Shown here piece by piece: positions 14,684 to 24,160 of a DNA stretch of 64,000 bases. The stretch lies in the NCBI GenBank assembly GCA_018901755.1, contig JAHIDZ010000001.1, positions 27,247-91,246 of the forward strand, written 5' to 3'. The notes below the pieces were generated by a model, which did no database searches, had not been told where the DNA came from, and worked only from the letters and a program-made list of their open reading frames with translations. Each line of letters starts with the position of its first letter. Within the stretch, counting starts at the first letter, position 1. The translations under genes were made by a program, and so were the position numbers. The stretch is from Nanobdellota archaeon (lineage in GTDB: Archaea > Aenigmatarchaeota > Aenigmatarchaeia > Aenigmatarchaeales > Aenigmatarchaeaceae).

Positions 14684-17622
14684 TTGCTTACACCAAATTC
14701 ATATTTTTCTCCTTCAAATTCAAATGAATATTTTTCGCCTTTAATTGTACCAAATGTTATTGTACTTCCAGTGCTTTCTTTAATCATTTTTTCAGAACTT
14801 TTAAATTCATTTGGTAAATATAATTTTACTTTATCACCGACATTAAGTCCGAGTTTCTTTCTAGCGTCTTGTACAGCTCGTATTAACTCACGAAGTAACC
14901 ATTCTTTTTTTAGCGCTTCCGTTACAGTCGTGTCTAGAATAATCCGTCCACCGTCAAATTCTTTACCTTTACCTTTTTCAGCCGTAAATATTAAATCATC
15001 TTTTGTTAATGTGAATCCAGCAACCTTTCTAATCTTTTCTTTTAATTTAGTTGCATCTTCTTTTACCAATGCGTCGGCTATTTGTTTAATATCTTTTCCA
15101 AACTTCTTTCCAGCTACAGCATAATTTAGTTTAACAGAATATTGTTCTTTTTTAGTTGAAAATTCGACGTCTTTAACATTTGCAGATTTCTTAACTAATT
15201 CTTTCATATCTTTAATTGTTTTCTTAACTTCATCATTTCCAGAAACAATTAGTTTAGGTAAGACATATTTTAATTTGATATTCTTTTCCTGTCTGTCAAA
15301 GTTAGAAGCTTCAACTATATTTTTAACAATCTTCATTTGTTTTTCTAATTTAGTATCTACCATTTTATTATCACATGCAGGCCAGTCTTCTAGATGTACA
15401 GATTCTTTTGATTTGAAGAATTTCTGATAAATATATTCCGTAGCAAACGGACAAACTGGAGCTAAAACTTTTGTTAATTTTTCTAAAACGTAATATAATA
15501 CGCCACCTACTTCATCTGTTCTATTTCTAATATATTTGATGTATGATCTGCTTAGATCGTTTAAAATAAAATCATCAATAAGAGATAGGGCTTCATTATG
15601 TTTCATTTCCTTTACTTTTTTATCAAATTCTGGTATGATACTATTTACTCTAGATAATATCCATTTGTCTTCAACTGTTAGTTTTTTTATTGGTGTTTTC
15701 TTGCAATATGTTTCCATGAAATTAACTACATTCATTAATGTAGTAAGTGTACGAGATTCTGTCGCGATTTTATCCCAATCAAAGTTGAAATCCATAGTTG
15801 TATCTTCAATTAAGTAAAAGAATCTTAAAACATCAAGACCGTATTTTTCTGAAAATTCTGATGGACTTATTCCACCTTTAGATTTTGACAGTTTGTTTTT
15901 ACTGTGCGCATCTAATACAAATCCATGCATTAATACATTCGTAAATGGTTTTTTATCAAAAGTAATGATACTTGCAATTATCTGAGAATTCCACCATCCT
16001 CTGAATTGGTCAGATCCCTCCATTATTAAATCAGCTGGCCACATTTCTTTGAATAGTTTCTTATCTTTAGGATATCCTATTGATGCCCATGAGCAAACAC
16101 CAGAATCAAACCAAACGTCAAGTATATCTGGTATTCTTTTCATCATTGCGCCGCATTTACATTTTAATTCAATTTTGTCAATATACGGTCTGTGGATATC
16201 TGGAATTTTCTGAGGAAGTTCATCTGTCGAACCCAAAACTTTAATCTCATTACATTTATCACATGTCCATATTGGTAATGGTATTCCCCAATAACGTTGT
16301 CTAGATATTGGCCAGTCATCTAAAGATTGTAACCAGTTGTCAAATCTTTTTCCAGCCCAATCAGGACTCCATGTTACAGTATTATTTTCTTTAATTAATT
16401 TGTCACGGATCGCACTAATTTTGAAAAACCATTGCGGAACTGAAACAAATAGTAAAGGCGATTCGCATCTCCAGCAGTGTGGATATTCGTGTTCAATCTT
16501 TTCCGAATATACAAAAAGATTTTTATCTTGTAAATCTTCTATGACTATCTGATCTGCATCTTTAACAAATATTCCTTTATACTTTCCGGTTTCTTCTTTA
16601 TATCTTCCTTCCATATTTACTGGAGATAAAACAGATAATCCAGCCTCTCGTCCAGCTTTATAATCTTCTAGACCGTGCCCAGGTGCAGTATGAACCAATC
16701 CAGTACCAGTCTCTAATGTTACAAACTGAGCCGAGTTAATTACTTTAGGTTTAACATTTTTCTGAAGAGGAAGTTCGCTAAAAGGACATTCGTATCTTAA
16801 ATCTTTCAGGTCAGAACCTTTAACAGTTTTAATTATTTTATAATCTTTACCAATCTTTTTCATAAGAGTGTCAGTAAGTTCTTTAGCCATAATCCAAGTT
16901 TCACCATCAACATTGACATAAGCATAATCAAATTTAGGATTAACCATTACACCGGTATTGGCTAAAAGCGTCCACGGAGTCGTGGACCATATAATTAGAT
17001 ATTCGTTGTCTTTAATTTTGAATTTAACATAAATTGAAGTATCAGACACGTTCTTGTGTTCTATTTCATTATATGCGACAGCTGTCTCACATTTTGGACA
17101 AATATGAATCGGATAAATACCTTTGTATAATAAACCTTTCTCATAGGCAACCTTGAAAGTATACCAGGCACCATTCATGTATTCTTGATCTAAAGTTAGA
17201 TAAGGGTGTTTCCAATCCATCCACACGCCAAGTTTGTTAAATTCATCACCCATTACTCCTACATATTTAGTTGCATATTCTGAGCATTTTTTAATGAATT
17301 TTTCAATACCAATTTCTTCAATTTCTTGTTTCGTTTTAAGATTAAGTTCTTTTTGAACTTTATTTTCTATAGGCATTCCATGACAATCATAACCAGGTTG
17401 ACACCATACATTAAATCCGTTCATTCTGTAGTATCGAATGTAAAAATCTTTTAGAATTTTATTTAGCGCAGTTCCTACGTGTATAGATCCTGACGCATAA
17501 GGCGGTCCATCTAGGAAAAAGAACCTTTTCTTACCTTCTCTGGATTTTAAAGTCTTTTCAGGTATATTCTTATCTTTCCACAGTTTACTTACTTCTTTGT
17601 CTACTTCTCTTAGGTCTATCAT
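14680..17622 (-). CDS. ileS: Isoleucyl-tRNA synthetase
   Basis: 980 residues, class I. The HIGH-type motif reads Gly-Ser-Ile-His-Val-Gly-Thr-Ala (residues ~45-52). The CP1 editing domain has Trp-Ser-Thr-Thr-Pro-Trp-Thr-Leu (~211) and Gly-Thr-Gly-Leu-Val-His-Thr-Ala-Pro-Gly-His-Gly. The KMSKS loop is Lys-Leu-Ser-Lys-Ser (~575), and a Cys-pair zinc knuckle is present (Cys-Asp-Lys-Cys ... Cys-Lys-Cys). It charges tRNA-Ile; one such tRNA with UAU anticodon lies at 45762. Length and C-terminal anticodon-binding region fit the archaeal/eukaryotic type. Confidence 0.95.
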   Translation of the reverse strand: MIDLREVDKEVSKLWKDKNIPEKTLKSREGKKRFFFLDGPPYASGSIHVGTALNKILKDFYIRYYRMNGFNVWCQPGYDCHGMPIENKVQKELNLKTKQEIEEIGIEKFIKKCSEYATKYVGVMGDEFNKLGVWMDWKHPYLTLDQEYMNGAWYTFKVAYEKGLLYKGIYPIHICPKCETAVAYNEIEHKNVSDTSIYVKFKIKDNEYLIIWSTTPWTLLANTGVMVNPKFDYAYVNVDGETWIMAKELTDTLMKKIGKDYKIIKTVKGSDLKDLRYECPFSELPLQKNVKPKVINSAQFVTLETGTGLVHTAPGHGLEDYKAGREAGLSVLSPVNMEGRYKEETGKYKGIFVKDADQIVIEDLQDKNLFVYSEKIEHEYPHCWRCESPLLFVSVPQWFFKISAIRDKLIKENNTVTWSPDWAGKRFDNWLQSLDDWPISRQRYWGIPLPIWTCDKCNEIKVLGSTDELPQKIPDIHRPYIDKIELKCKCGAMMKRIPDILDVWFDSGVCSWASIGYPKDKKLFKEMWPADLIMEGSDQFRGWWNSQIIASIITFDKKPFTNVLMHGFVLDAHSKNKLSKSKGGISPSEFSEKYGLDVLRFFYLIEDTTMDFNFDWDKIATESRTLTTLMNVVNFMETYCKKTPIKKLTVEDKWILSRVNSIIPEFDKKVKEMKHNEALSLIDDFILNDLSRSYIKYIRNRTDEVGGVLYYVLEKLTKVLAPVCPFATEYIYQKFFKSKESVHLEDWPACDNKMVDTKLEKQMKIVKNIVEASNFDRQEKNIKLKYVLPKLIVSGNDEVKKTIKDMKELVKKSANVKDVEFSTKKEQYSVKLNYAVAGKKFGKDIKQIADALVKEDATKLKEKIRKVAGFTLTKDDLIFTAEKGKGKEFDGGRIILDTTVTEALKKEWLLRELIRAVQDARKKLGLNVGDKVKLYLPNEFKSSEKMIKESTGSTITFGTIKGEKYSFEFEGEKYEFGVSK

Positions 17623-17675
17623 AAAATCACTATTACAAACCTAAATTTATATAGATTATGCTTTAGATAATAGTT

Positions 17676-18098
17676 ATGGAATGTTGTATATGTGGTAAGA
17701 AAGCTGTCACACGGGCTAATGTTGATGGTGTAGTTCTTGACGTATGTTCAGACTGTGTTAAGTTTGGTAAAGCAGCACCAAAAGTAATTATGCCCAATAA
17801 ACAGAAACAGTCGTTTCTTCCGGAAATGGAAATTAGTATAAAGTTTGATATTTCTAAGATAGTTAAAAGCGAGCGAGAAAAAATGAATTTGACAAGAGAG
17901 CAGCTTGGAATTAAGCTCGGTGAAAAAGAGTCAGTAATACGTAAAATAGAAGAAGGATGGATGCCGCCATTTAATACTGTTAATAAATTAGAAAAATTCT
18001 TTAAAGTTACGTTAAAAGAAACAACTCCAGACATTAAAATAAAAAAACACGTTAAAGAAGAATTAACCATTGGCGATATGCTAAAGATAGAAGATTAA
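17676..18098 (+). CDS. mbf1: Multiprotein bridging factor 1 (MBF1)
   Basis: 140 residues: an N-terminal zinc ribbon (Cys-Cys-Ile-Cys-Gly at residue 3 and Cys-Ser-Asp-Cys near 26) and a Cro-type helix-turn-helix (Met-Asn-Leu-Thr-Arg-Glu-Gln-Leu-Gly ... Glu-Ser-Val-Ile-Arg-Lys-Ile-Glu) from about residue 70 to 120. Archaeal MBF1 associates with translating ribosomes and with transcription factors. A TTTATATA box lies near 17646. Its end overlaps the convergent gene at 18095 by 4 nt. Confidence 0.92.
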   Translation: MECCICGKKAVTRANVDGVVLDVCSDCVKFGKAAPKVIMPNKQKQSFLPEMEISIKFDISKIVKSEREKMNLTREQLGIKLGEKESVIRKIEEGWMPPFNTVNKLEKFFKVTLKETTPDIKIKKHVKEELTIGDMLKIED

Positions 18099-18304
18099 TT
18101 AAATGAAATTAGCGTAATATCATAATGCGTGCATATATAATATGGTTTTGTTTCTTCAGTAAAATTATGAGTAGATGTCGGTGAAAACCCACCACGACCC
18201 GAATATTCGCATGAATCTCTTATATCACAATAGCTGCAAACATTTTTTCGTTCATTCTTGCTACCATGACCGAACTTAAGTTTCTTATTACGAAATTTGC
18301 CCAT
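18095..18304 (-). CDS. Small Cys-containing protein, family not recognised
   Basis: 69 residues, basic N-terminal third (Lys-Phe-Arg-Asn-Lys-Lys-Leu-Lys-Phe-Gly-His-Gly), then Cys-Ser-Tyr-Cys, Cys-Glu-Tyr and a C-terminal Cys-Thr-His, which could form one metal site. It faces MBF1 tail to tail. The Met-Gly start and promoter-like sequence upstream (18305-18396, AT-rich, otherwise empty) support it as real. Confidence 0.5.
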   Translation of the reverse strand: MGKFRNKKLKFGHGSKNERKNVCSYCDIRDSCEYSGRGGFSPTSTHNFTEETKPYYICTHYDITLISFN

Positions 18305-18396
18305 ATAATAAAATACCTAGAAAAGCTTAAATCCTTTCATATGTCAAAAATTATGCGAAAAATAATCATTTTATAGTATAACTCTTAATTATTCTT

Positions 18397-19602
18397 ATGT
18401 TTCAAGTACCAAAAGGAACGCGCGATCTAGCGCCTAAGGAAGCTAGAAAGTATTATTTTGTAATAGATGTACTTAGAGGAGTATTTGAGAAGTATGGATT
18501 TGGCCCATTGATTACACCTGCTTTTGAAGATTACGGACTTCTATCAGCAAAGAGTGGACCTGCAATTAAAAATGAAATATATTATTTTAAAGATAAGTCT
18601 AATCGTGAATTAGGATTAAGATTTGAATTTACTGCATCATTAGCTCGTTTCATGTCTAATAATCCAAATTTAGTTAAACCTTTCAAACGATATCAGGTAG
18701 GTACAGTATGGCGTTATGATAATCCACAGGCTATGCGTTTTCGTGAGTTCACTCAAGCGGACGTAGATATAATTGGTTCAACGTCTGTGTTAGCTGATTT
18801 CGAAGTATTGTCTTGTTTCTGTTCATGCATGGATGCGTTAGGTTTCAAAGATTATTATATTCGAATTAATTCACGTAAACTTTTAGAAGAAAAATTAACC
18901 ATACTTGGTAAAGTGACAAATGTTAATGATGTGTTTAGAATAATTGACAAAACAGATAAGATCGGCGAGTCTGCTGTCAAAGAAGAATTAAAACGAAGAG
19001 GTTTTGATCCAGTTAAAATAATGAAAATAGTAAAATCGTTAAAACCTGAAGGCGAGATTAAAGAATTATTAAAATATGCTAAAGATAACGGAATTGAAAA
19101 GAAACTTAAATTCGACGCATCATTAGTTCGTGGCTTAGAATATTATACTGGTTTAGTGTTTGAAGTTTATGCTGGTAAAGGATTAAGCTGTGGCGGCGGA
19201 GGACGTTATGATAATTTAATTAAACAATTAGGCGGACCAGAATTGTCTGCTACAGGAATTTCTTTCGGAGTTGATAGATTAATCGGATTAATGAATGAAT
19301 TAAAATTATTTAAGCCGTTGGAAGAAGGCGTGTTCATAATAACTGCTAATGAAAAATTAATGGATAACACTATTGAACTTTGCAAAGATCTTCGCGCGCA
19401 AGGAATTAAATGTGATTATGATTTAATGAATAGAAAGTTTTCTAAACAATTAGAGTACGCATCGTCGATAGAAGTTCCCTATGTAATAATTGTTGGTGAA
19501 AAAGAATTAAAACAAGGAAAAATTCTTCTGAAAGATATGAAAACAGGTAAAGAAGAATTAATTAATTCTGAAGATGTTTGTAAATTAATAACAAGTTCCT
19601 AA
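18397..19602 (+). CDS. hisS: Histidyl-tRNA synthetase
   Basis: 401 residues, class II. Motif 2 reads Arg-Tyr-Gln-Val-Gly-Thr-Val-Trp-Arg-Tyr-Asp (about 107) and the His-binding loop is Leu-Val-Arg-Gly-Leu-Glu-Tyr-Tyr-Thr-Gly (about 244). Motif 3 includes Gly-Ile-Ser-Phe-Gly-Val-Asp-Arg (about 287). The C-terminal anticodon-binding domain follows from ~305. Its last 18 nt overlap the convergent exported-protein gene. Confidence 0.95.
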   Translation: MFQVPKGTRDLAPKEARKYYFVIDVLRGVFEKYGFGPLITPAFEDYGLLSAKSGPAIKNEIYYFKDKSNRELGLRFEFTASLARFMSNNPNLVKPFKRYQVGTVWRYDNPQAMRFREFTQADVDIIGSTSVLADFEVLSCFCSCMDALGFKDYYIRINSRKLLEEKLTILGKVTNVNDVFRIIDKTDKIGESAVKEELKRRGFDPVKIMKIVKSLKPEGEIKELLKYAKDNGIEKKLKFDASLVRGLEYYTGLVFEVYAGKGLSCGGGGRYDNLIKQLGGPELSATGISFGVDRLIGLMNELKLFKPLEEGVFIITANEKLMDNTIELCKDLRAQGIKCDYDLMNRKFSKQLEYASSIEVPYVIIVGEKELKQGKILLKDMKTGKEELINSEDVCKLITSS

Positions 19603-20145
19603 ATTAGCTACAACTGGGTCTGGATAGAATGTGCAACTATAAACTGCTTCTACTCTTCCTGTAACATATACTTTTATTCCAAATGGTTTTATTAATGTTC
19701 CTTCTTTCTTCATAATCGTTTCTGGTACAGCTACTTTGGTTGTAAACCCACCATTAGCATCTGTTCTAAACATACCACTTTTATAATTTCCATTAGCAAC
19801 ATTTACGACTAATTTAGCTTCTGAATCAGCCACAACTCCACCAGTATCATAATAAACAGTTCCGCTTACAGTAACATAATGAGGCACTTCAAACAGTCCA
19901 GTGCAAAATATCCCTAAACATAATTTATAGTTAGTTGTATCTGTTTTATCTAAAAAAGATTTTATAATAGGTTGCATTAGTGCAAAATGCATAGTATAAG
20001 GAGTTTCTGTATAAATTCCTGTTATGCTTTTTCCACCGTTAGATATAATTGCATTTATTTTGTAATTTGGACCGCTCATTACAAAAGCAAAAGAACTCAT
20101 AGAAAATATTATAATTAAAAGCAACGCTATTGCTACTAACTTCAT
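19585..20145 (-). CDS. Exported protein, last gene of the fibre operon
   Basis: 186 residues. Residues 1-22 form a signal peptide (Lys, then a Leu/Ile/Phe core ending Ser-Phe-Ala-Phe-Val). The mature part is strand-rich, with a Val-Thr-Val-Ser-Gly-Thr-Val-Tyr-Tyr segment (about 96) like a carboxypeptidase-regulatory or other Ig-like beta domain. Four Cys occur: one pair about five residues apart and two more at the C-terminus. Its ATG overlaps the preceding stop (ATGA). Likely a cell-surface accessory of the fibre; function unknown. Confidence 0.6.
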   Translation of the reverse strand: MKLVAIALLLIIIFSMSSFAFVMSGPNYKINAIISNGGKSITGIYTETPYTMHFALMQPIIKSFLDKTDTTNYKLCLGIFCTGLFEVPHYVTVSGTVYYDTGGVVADSEAKLVVNVANGNYKSGMFRTDANGGFTTKVAVPETIMKKEGTLIKPFGIKVYVTGRVEAVYSCTFYPDPVVANLGTCY

Positions 20146-20507
20146 TGACTCACGTCCGCAACCAATTCAAATGATTTAAGTATTTTTCCTTCACTGTCGT
20201 CGTAAAGGACTAAATAATTTTTTTCTCCCTGTATCTGAGCGCGATATATTCCTTTATTTATGTTACTATATACTTCTGGATACTGCGCTGCTAATTCTGT
20301 AACTTGTCCGATTGTTAGATATTCCATTGAAACATCGTATCCTTGTTTGAATTCTTGCATTTCTTCTAAAGCCATCAAACGATCTAATGGAGTCTCGGTA
20401 TATAGTTTATTTATTATCATTTGATTTTGAGCGATGACAATAATAAAACCTATTACAATTATTGCTATCATCGCCTGATTAATTATTTTTTGATTCATAA
20501 TTATCAT
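20142..20507 (-). CDS. Membrane-anchored small protein in the fibre operon
   Basis: 121 residues. A single hydrophobic segment at about residues 9-27 anchors it; the rest is a soluble outside or inside domain with a Tyr-Leu-Val-Leu-Tyr-Asp-Asp-Ser-Glu-Gly-Lys segment near 98. I placed the start at 20507 because that ATG overlaps the stop of the 912-residue protein (ATGA); an in-frame ATG at 20498 is possible. No family recognised. Confidence 0.55.
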   Translation of the reverse strand: MIIMNQKIINQAMIAIIVIGFIIVIAQNQMIINKLYTETPLDRLMALEEMQEFKQGYDVSMEYLTIGQVTELAAQYPEVYSNINKGIYRAQIQGEKNYLVLYDDSEGKILKSFELVADVSQ

Positions 20508-23242
20508 TTTACACAATGTATATATATTGTTTTACTCGCAGCAGAAGACGTGTCACATCTCCATCCAGTAATTGCCGGAGAATTACTCCAAGTGGTTGTA
20601 ACGCTATTTGGTGCATTATATGATAAACCTGTACCGACACACCCACCAGATATCATATATCCATCATTACACCATGCTGTAACACTAGTACTTGAACAAG
20701 CTACATCTATCAAAGTTATAGCTCCACCACCACCACTTTTTACACTACTAGCACTACATATAGCAAACCCACCAATATACTCTGAATAAACACCAGGTAT
20801 ATTTTCACCACCTGCTGTTATTGTTCCATCTACATCCAATTTCGTTGCAGGATCGGTTTTCCCAATCCCAACATTTCCACCGACTATTCTCATCACTTCT
20901 CCAGCAGTAGCAGCAGGATACTTAGTAATAAAGCTAATGTAACTATTGTCAGTTCCAGTAGGTCCATAACCACCTATTATATTAGATAATTCCGCACCAC
21001 CAGCACCATAAAAATTTATTTGCCCTCCATTATATCCGTTTGCTGTTGTACCTATTCCCACTTTTACAATTTCGTTAGTGGCAGAGCGAATATCTAATTT
21101 ATTAATAGGCGTGCTCGTTCCAATTCCAACATTGCCAGTGTTTGCTTTTATTGTCAATCTTGTTCCATCATTATCACCAGTTGAATATTGACCAAAAATT
21201 AAATCACTACCACTTGTTGTCATTCTATATTCAACAACATTAGTTTTAAAAATTGAAAATCCATTATCAGCATTACCAACACTTTTAGTTTTTATGAAAG
21301 CATTATCTCCATACACCATTAATTTAGTATCAGGACTCGTTGTCCCAATCCCAACATTTCCGCCACTTGATATTCTTACTTTTTCCGAATAAGTTCCTCC
21401 ACCAGTATAAAGTGCCATTCCAACCGAATTAGCCCAATCTGATTCAGATACTGCATAAAGACCAGTCGCTTTGTTCGTATTTGCGCTATCATATATTTTC
21501 AATCCAACTCTACCTCCAGTAGAAGATTCCGAAGAGCCAGTCTTTACTATATGAATTACATCATTCGCATCATCAGATGTCCACGAATCAGAACTACTGG
21601 CTTTTATATTGCCAATTACATCTAATTTCTGCGTCGGAATACTTATCCCAATCCCAACATTCCCCTTTACTATTAAGTCATTTTTTCCAGGATTTGCATA
21701 AGCATAAGTATCAGAAACTAAAATACCGCCAGCTTTAAGCCCCGAAGCAGTAGTCAACAATGGGGAATTAAGTAACATAACATATCTGTTTAATTCGATG
21801 TTACCTGTTCCGGTGAAGAATTCTGGACTTTGTTCTTGTTCCAAAATAAAATTTCCACGCACATCTAATTTCGCACCAGGATCTATCGTCCCAATCCCAA
21901 CATTCCCTCCATTTGGCTGAAGAATAATATAACCTTTTGTAGTAGCACTTGTACTTTCTAAAGTTAAACTATTAGAATTAGCTGTTCCACCTTTTAATGT
22001 TTGTCCACCAGATCTACCGGTAAGATTTGCATATTGTGTATGATCATCGTCACCTAAACCTCCCAATAAACCATGATCACTTATTACTGCTTCCCATATA
22101 GCATTTCCACTTCCATCAGAAGTTAGAACATATCCATCTGTAGTAGTTCCACCAGTTACTTGTAATGTAGTAGTTTTTGTTTTACCAGAAACATCAAGTG
22201 TTGTAGTAGGCGCATTGTTTCCAATACCTAATCTATTATTTCCTACATCCCAGAATAATTTAGTATTAGCATATGTTAAAGAATTTGCATCAGACCAGTA
22301 TGCAATATATCCACTAGATCCAGCGCCATCTGTAAGAGTCGTTCCCCAAACTCTAGAATCAGGAGCTCGTTGCTTTACAACATTTCCATCATTAACTAAT
22401 GTGTTGGTTGCCGTAGTAGATAGGTCTATTGTATTAATTTTTAAATCATCATTAATAGTTACTTCACTATCTGGATCAGAAATACTACCAGCAGTTAAAA
22501 TATTACCACGAGAATATATTCCACCATTAGGAATAGCTGTTTTATAATCAGCATAAGCCTCCCCGCTTTTTACAGCTAATATTCCGCCAGTGTGTATTAT
22601 TTGCGCTGTCCAATCATCAGTTGCTGGATTTTCATCATCTCCAAAAAATCCAAATGGCGCAGACGATCTTATTGCGTCGCCAGAAATAGTTACGTATCCG
22701 TTGCCACCGACATAAATATTACCAATAACATCAAGTTTTTCAGAAGGATTATTTATTCCTAAACCAGTTTTCCCATCAACTTGTAAATCGCTTTTTAATG
22801 TAGTTTTACCACCAACAGTGGCTGTTCCACGAACATTAAAATCATTTGCAGCGCTTGCAGTGAATGCATAACCAGATGATGTAATTTGCGCAGTCGGTTT
22901 TAGAGTCTGATAACTTTCATCTAAAGGCCCTTTTACTTTTACTTGAACATAAAGAGCTTGATCAAAATTAATTTTAGAAGTATCAATAGGCACTAGAATG
23001 CTGAATATTCCATTGTAGACAGAAAAATCTTCTTTAGTATAAATGTACGGTGGACTTGAACCATCAGCATTTGGAGTGAAATCAAATTCAAAATCATAAT
23101 TACCATCAGTAACTGGATCATCGGTTGCGTCAGTTAATTTACCTTGTATTGTAATAACTTTTGGAATTTCTTCCCATACAGCAAAAGCAAAAGAACTCAT
23201 TACTAATAAAAATATAATCAAAATTGGAATTATTTTATTCAT
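20504..23242 (-). CDS. Large secreted repeat fibre / adhesin-like surface protein
   Basis: 912 residues. A signal peptide (1-21, core Ile-Leu-Ile-Ile-Phe-Leu-Leu) is followed by a domain starting Ile-Thr-Ile-Gln-Gly-Lys-Leu-Thr-Asp. Seven spaced Gly-Ile-Gly-x(3)-Pro-x(2)-Lys-Leu-Asp-Val motifs (first and third variant) lie at about 161, 337, 450, 530, 634, 709 and 790. The motif is known from bacterial and phage tail-fibre-like and trimeric surface proteins. The C-terminus is Cys- and Ser-rich and lacks a membrane anchor. It is in an operon with a pilin-like protein (9 nt upstream) and two small membrane/exported proteins, which suggests a surface appendage or adhesin. Confidence 0.7.
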   Translation of the reverse strand: MNKIIPILIIFLLVMSSFAFAVWEEIPKVITIQGKLTDATDDPVTDGNYDFEFDFTPNADGSSPPYIYTKEDFSVYNGIFSILVPIDTSKINFDQALYVQVKVKGPLDESYQTLKPTAQITSSGYAFTASAANDFNVRGTATVGGKTTLKSDLQVDGKTGLGINNPSEKLDVIGNIYVGGNGYVTISGDAIRSSAPFGFFGDDENPATDDWTAQIIHTGGILAVKSGEAYADYKTAIPNGGIYSRGNILTAGSISDPDSEVTINDDLKINTIDLSTTATNTLVNDGNVVKQRAPDSRVWGTTLTDGAGSSGYIAYWSDANSLTYANTKLFWDVGNNRLGIGNNAPTTTLDVSGKTKTTTLQVTGGTTTDGYVLTSDGSGNAIWEAVISDHGLLGGLGDDDHTQYANLTGRSGGQTLKGGTANSNSLTLESTSATTKGYIILQPNGGNVGIGTIDPGAKLDVRGNFILEQEQSPEFFTGTGNIELNRYVMLLNSPLLTTASGLKAGGILVSDTYAYANPGKNDLIVKGNVGIGISIPTQKLDVIGNIKASSSDSWTSDDANDVIHIVKTGSSESSTGGRVGLKIYDSANTNKATGLYAVSESDWANSVGMALYTGGGTYSEKVRISSGGNVGIGTTSPDTKLMVYGDNAFIKTKSVGNADNGFSIFKTNVVEYRMTTSGSDLIFGQYSTGDNDGTRLTIKANTGNVGIGTSTPINKLDIRSATNEIVKVGIGTTANGYNGGQINFYGAGGAELSNIIGGYGPTGTDNSYISFITKYPAATAGEVMRIVGGNVGIGKTDPATKLDVDGTITAGGENIPGVYSEYIGGFAICSASSVKSGGGGAITLIDVACSSTSVTAWCNDGYMISGGCVGTGLSYNAPNSVTTTWSNSPAITGWRCDTSSAASKTIYIHCVK

Positions 23243-23251
23243 TCATACACC

Positions 23252-23851
23252 TCAATTTATTTTAACTGAAAGCACTGCGCTATCTTTTGTTAGTGCTTTT
23301 CTGCTTATTTCAACTATTTTACCAGCTTCACCTGGCGTGTAATCAAATTCAACTATAACAGTTACAGTTCTGAACGTTACACTGGTATCAAATTCTATAT
23401 TATATTTGACATCGTCCCTTTTTAATACTTCTCCTGTGAAGTCTTTACCCTCGATTTTAACATTGCTAGGCCATCTCCATCTCATTGTGTATGTTCTAGC
23501 CGTACCGAGATCATCGCACATAGATTCAAGATGACGTTCTAAATCAACTTCAACCCAATCATGCTCATCGCATATTGGTGCTTTAGATAAAAGATTATAA
23601 TAAATCCCATCTGTTAATGCTGAAACTTTTCCACGGTTAGCAGAAAATACACAACGGTTTGATGTTCCAGTGCGCGCTGTTTCTATTAGTTTATCATTGC
23701 ATAATACCATCTGATCTCTTATCACACCCATTTCAGAAGTATCCATTGTTTTTTGTAAAGTGTTATATGCCCACGGCGCAGCTGCCGCGGCAAGAGAAGT
23801 GGCGATAGCAAATAATAATACTACTTGTAAGATTGTTGCTGCTCCTTTCAT
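23252..23851 (-). CDS. Pilin-like protein with Met-Lys-Gly class III signal
   Basis: 199 residues. It begins Met-Lys-Gly-Ala-Ala-Thr-Ile-Leu-Gln-Val-Val and continues hydrophobic to about residue 27, the prepilin pattern with predicted cleavage after Gly3. The rest is a strand-rich domain with Cys residues near 48, 65, 94 and 111. The same Met-Lys-Gly start occurs on seven proteins of the pilus cluster at 32.5-40.9 kb, so this protein is probably processed by the same peptidase. It heads the operon with the 912-residue fibre. Confidence 0.7.
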   Translation of the reverse strand: MKGAATILQVVLLFAIATSLAAAAAPWAYNTLQKTMDTSEMGVIRDQMVLCNDKLIETARTGTSNRCVFSANRGKVSALTDGIYYNLLSKAPICDEHDWVEVDLERHLESMCDDLGTARTYTMRWRWPSNVKIEGKDFTGEVLKRDDVKYNIEFDTSVTFRTVTVIVEFDYTPGEAGKIVEISRKALTKDSAVLSVKIN

Positions 23852-23917
23852 AAGAAAATAATCAGTTTTTCTCCATATAAAATTGAGCCCTAAGTCTAAT
23901 AGAAACTAAAGTAGACT

Positions 23918-24022
23918 TTAATTGCATAACACTTCATCATCTACTACGAAACCACAGCCTTTGCATGTCGTTTCTTTTATCTGCTTTTTCAAACTTTTTG
24001 ATCCACATTCTGGACAATTCAT
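23918..24022 (-). CDS. 34-residue zinc-ribbon mini-protein
   Basis: A very short frame with Cys-Pro-Glu-Cys at residues 3-6 and Cys-Lys-Gly-Cys at 20-23, spaced as in a zinc ribbon, and an acidic tail (Val-Val-Asp-Asp-Glu-Val-Leu). It resembles an isolated TFB/RPB9-type ribbon. It fills the otherwise gene-free 309 nt between 23852 and 24160; the rest of that gap is AT-rich and carries TTTATAAATA and TTTATATA boxes for the gene at 24161. Confidence 0.5.
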   Translation of the reverse strand: MNCPECGSKSLKKQIKETTCKGCGFVVDDEVLCN

Positions 24023-24160
24023 CTTGCTCACAAATAATAATTGGAAAATAATTTATTTAAAGACTTATGGACCTCTGGTATATACGACAAGAAATATATT
24101 ACACGCTTTTAAGAGTAAAAGAAAGTTTATAAATAGTTTATATAGTTTGGAAATAAGAAA

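Noticed and set aside
20504..23242. Repeated DNA in the fibre gene as a CRISPR or other array
   Set aside because: The repeats are coding, imperfect and spaced 180-530 nt apart. They follow the Gly-Ile-Gly protein motif.
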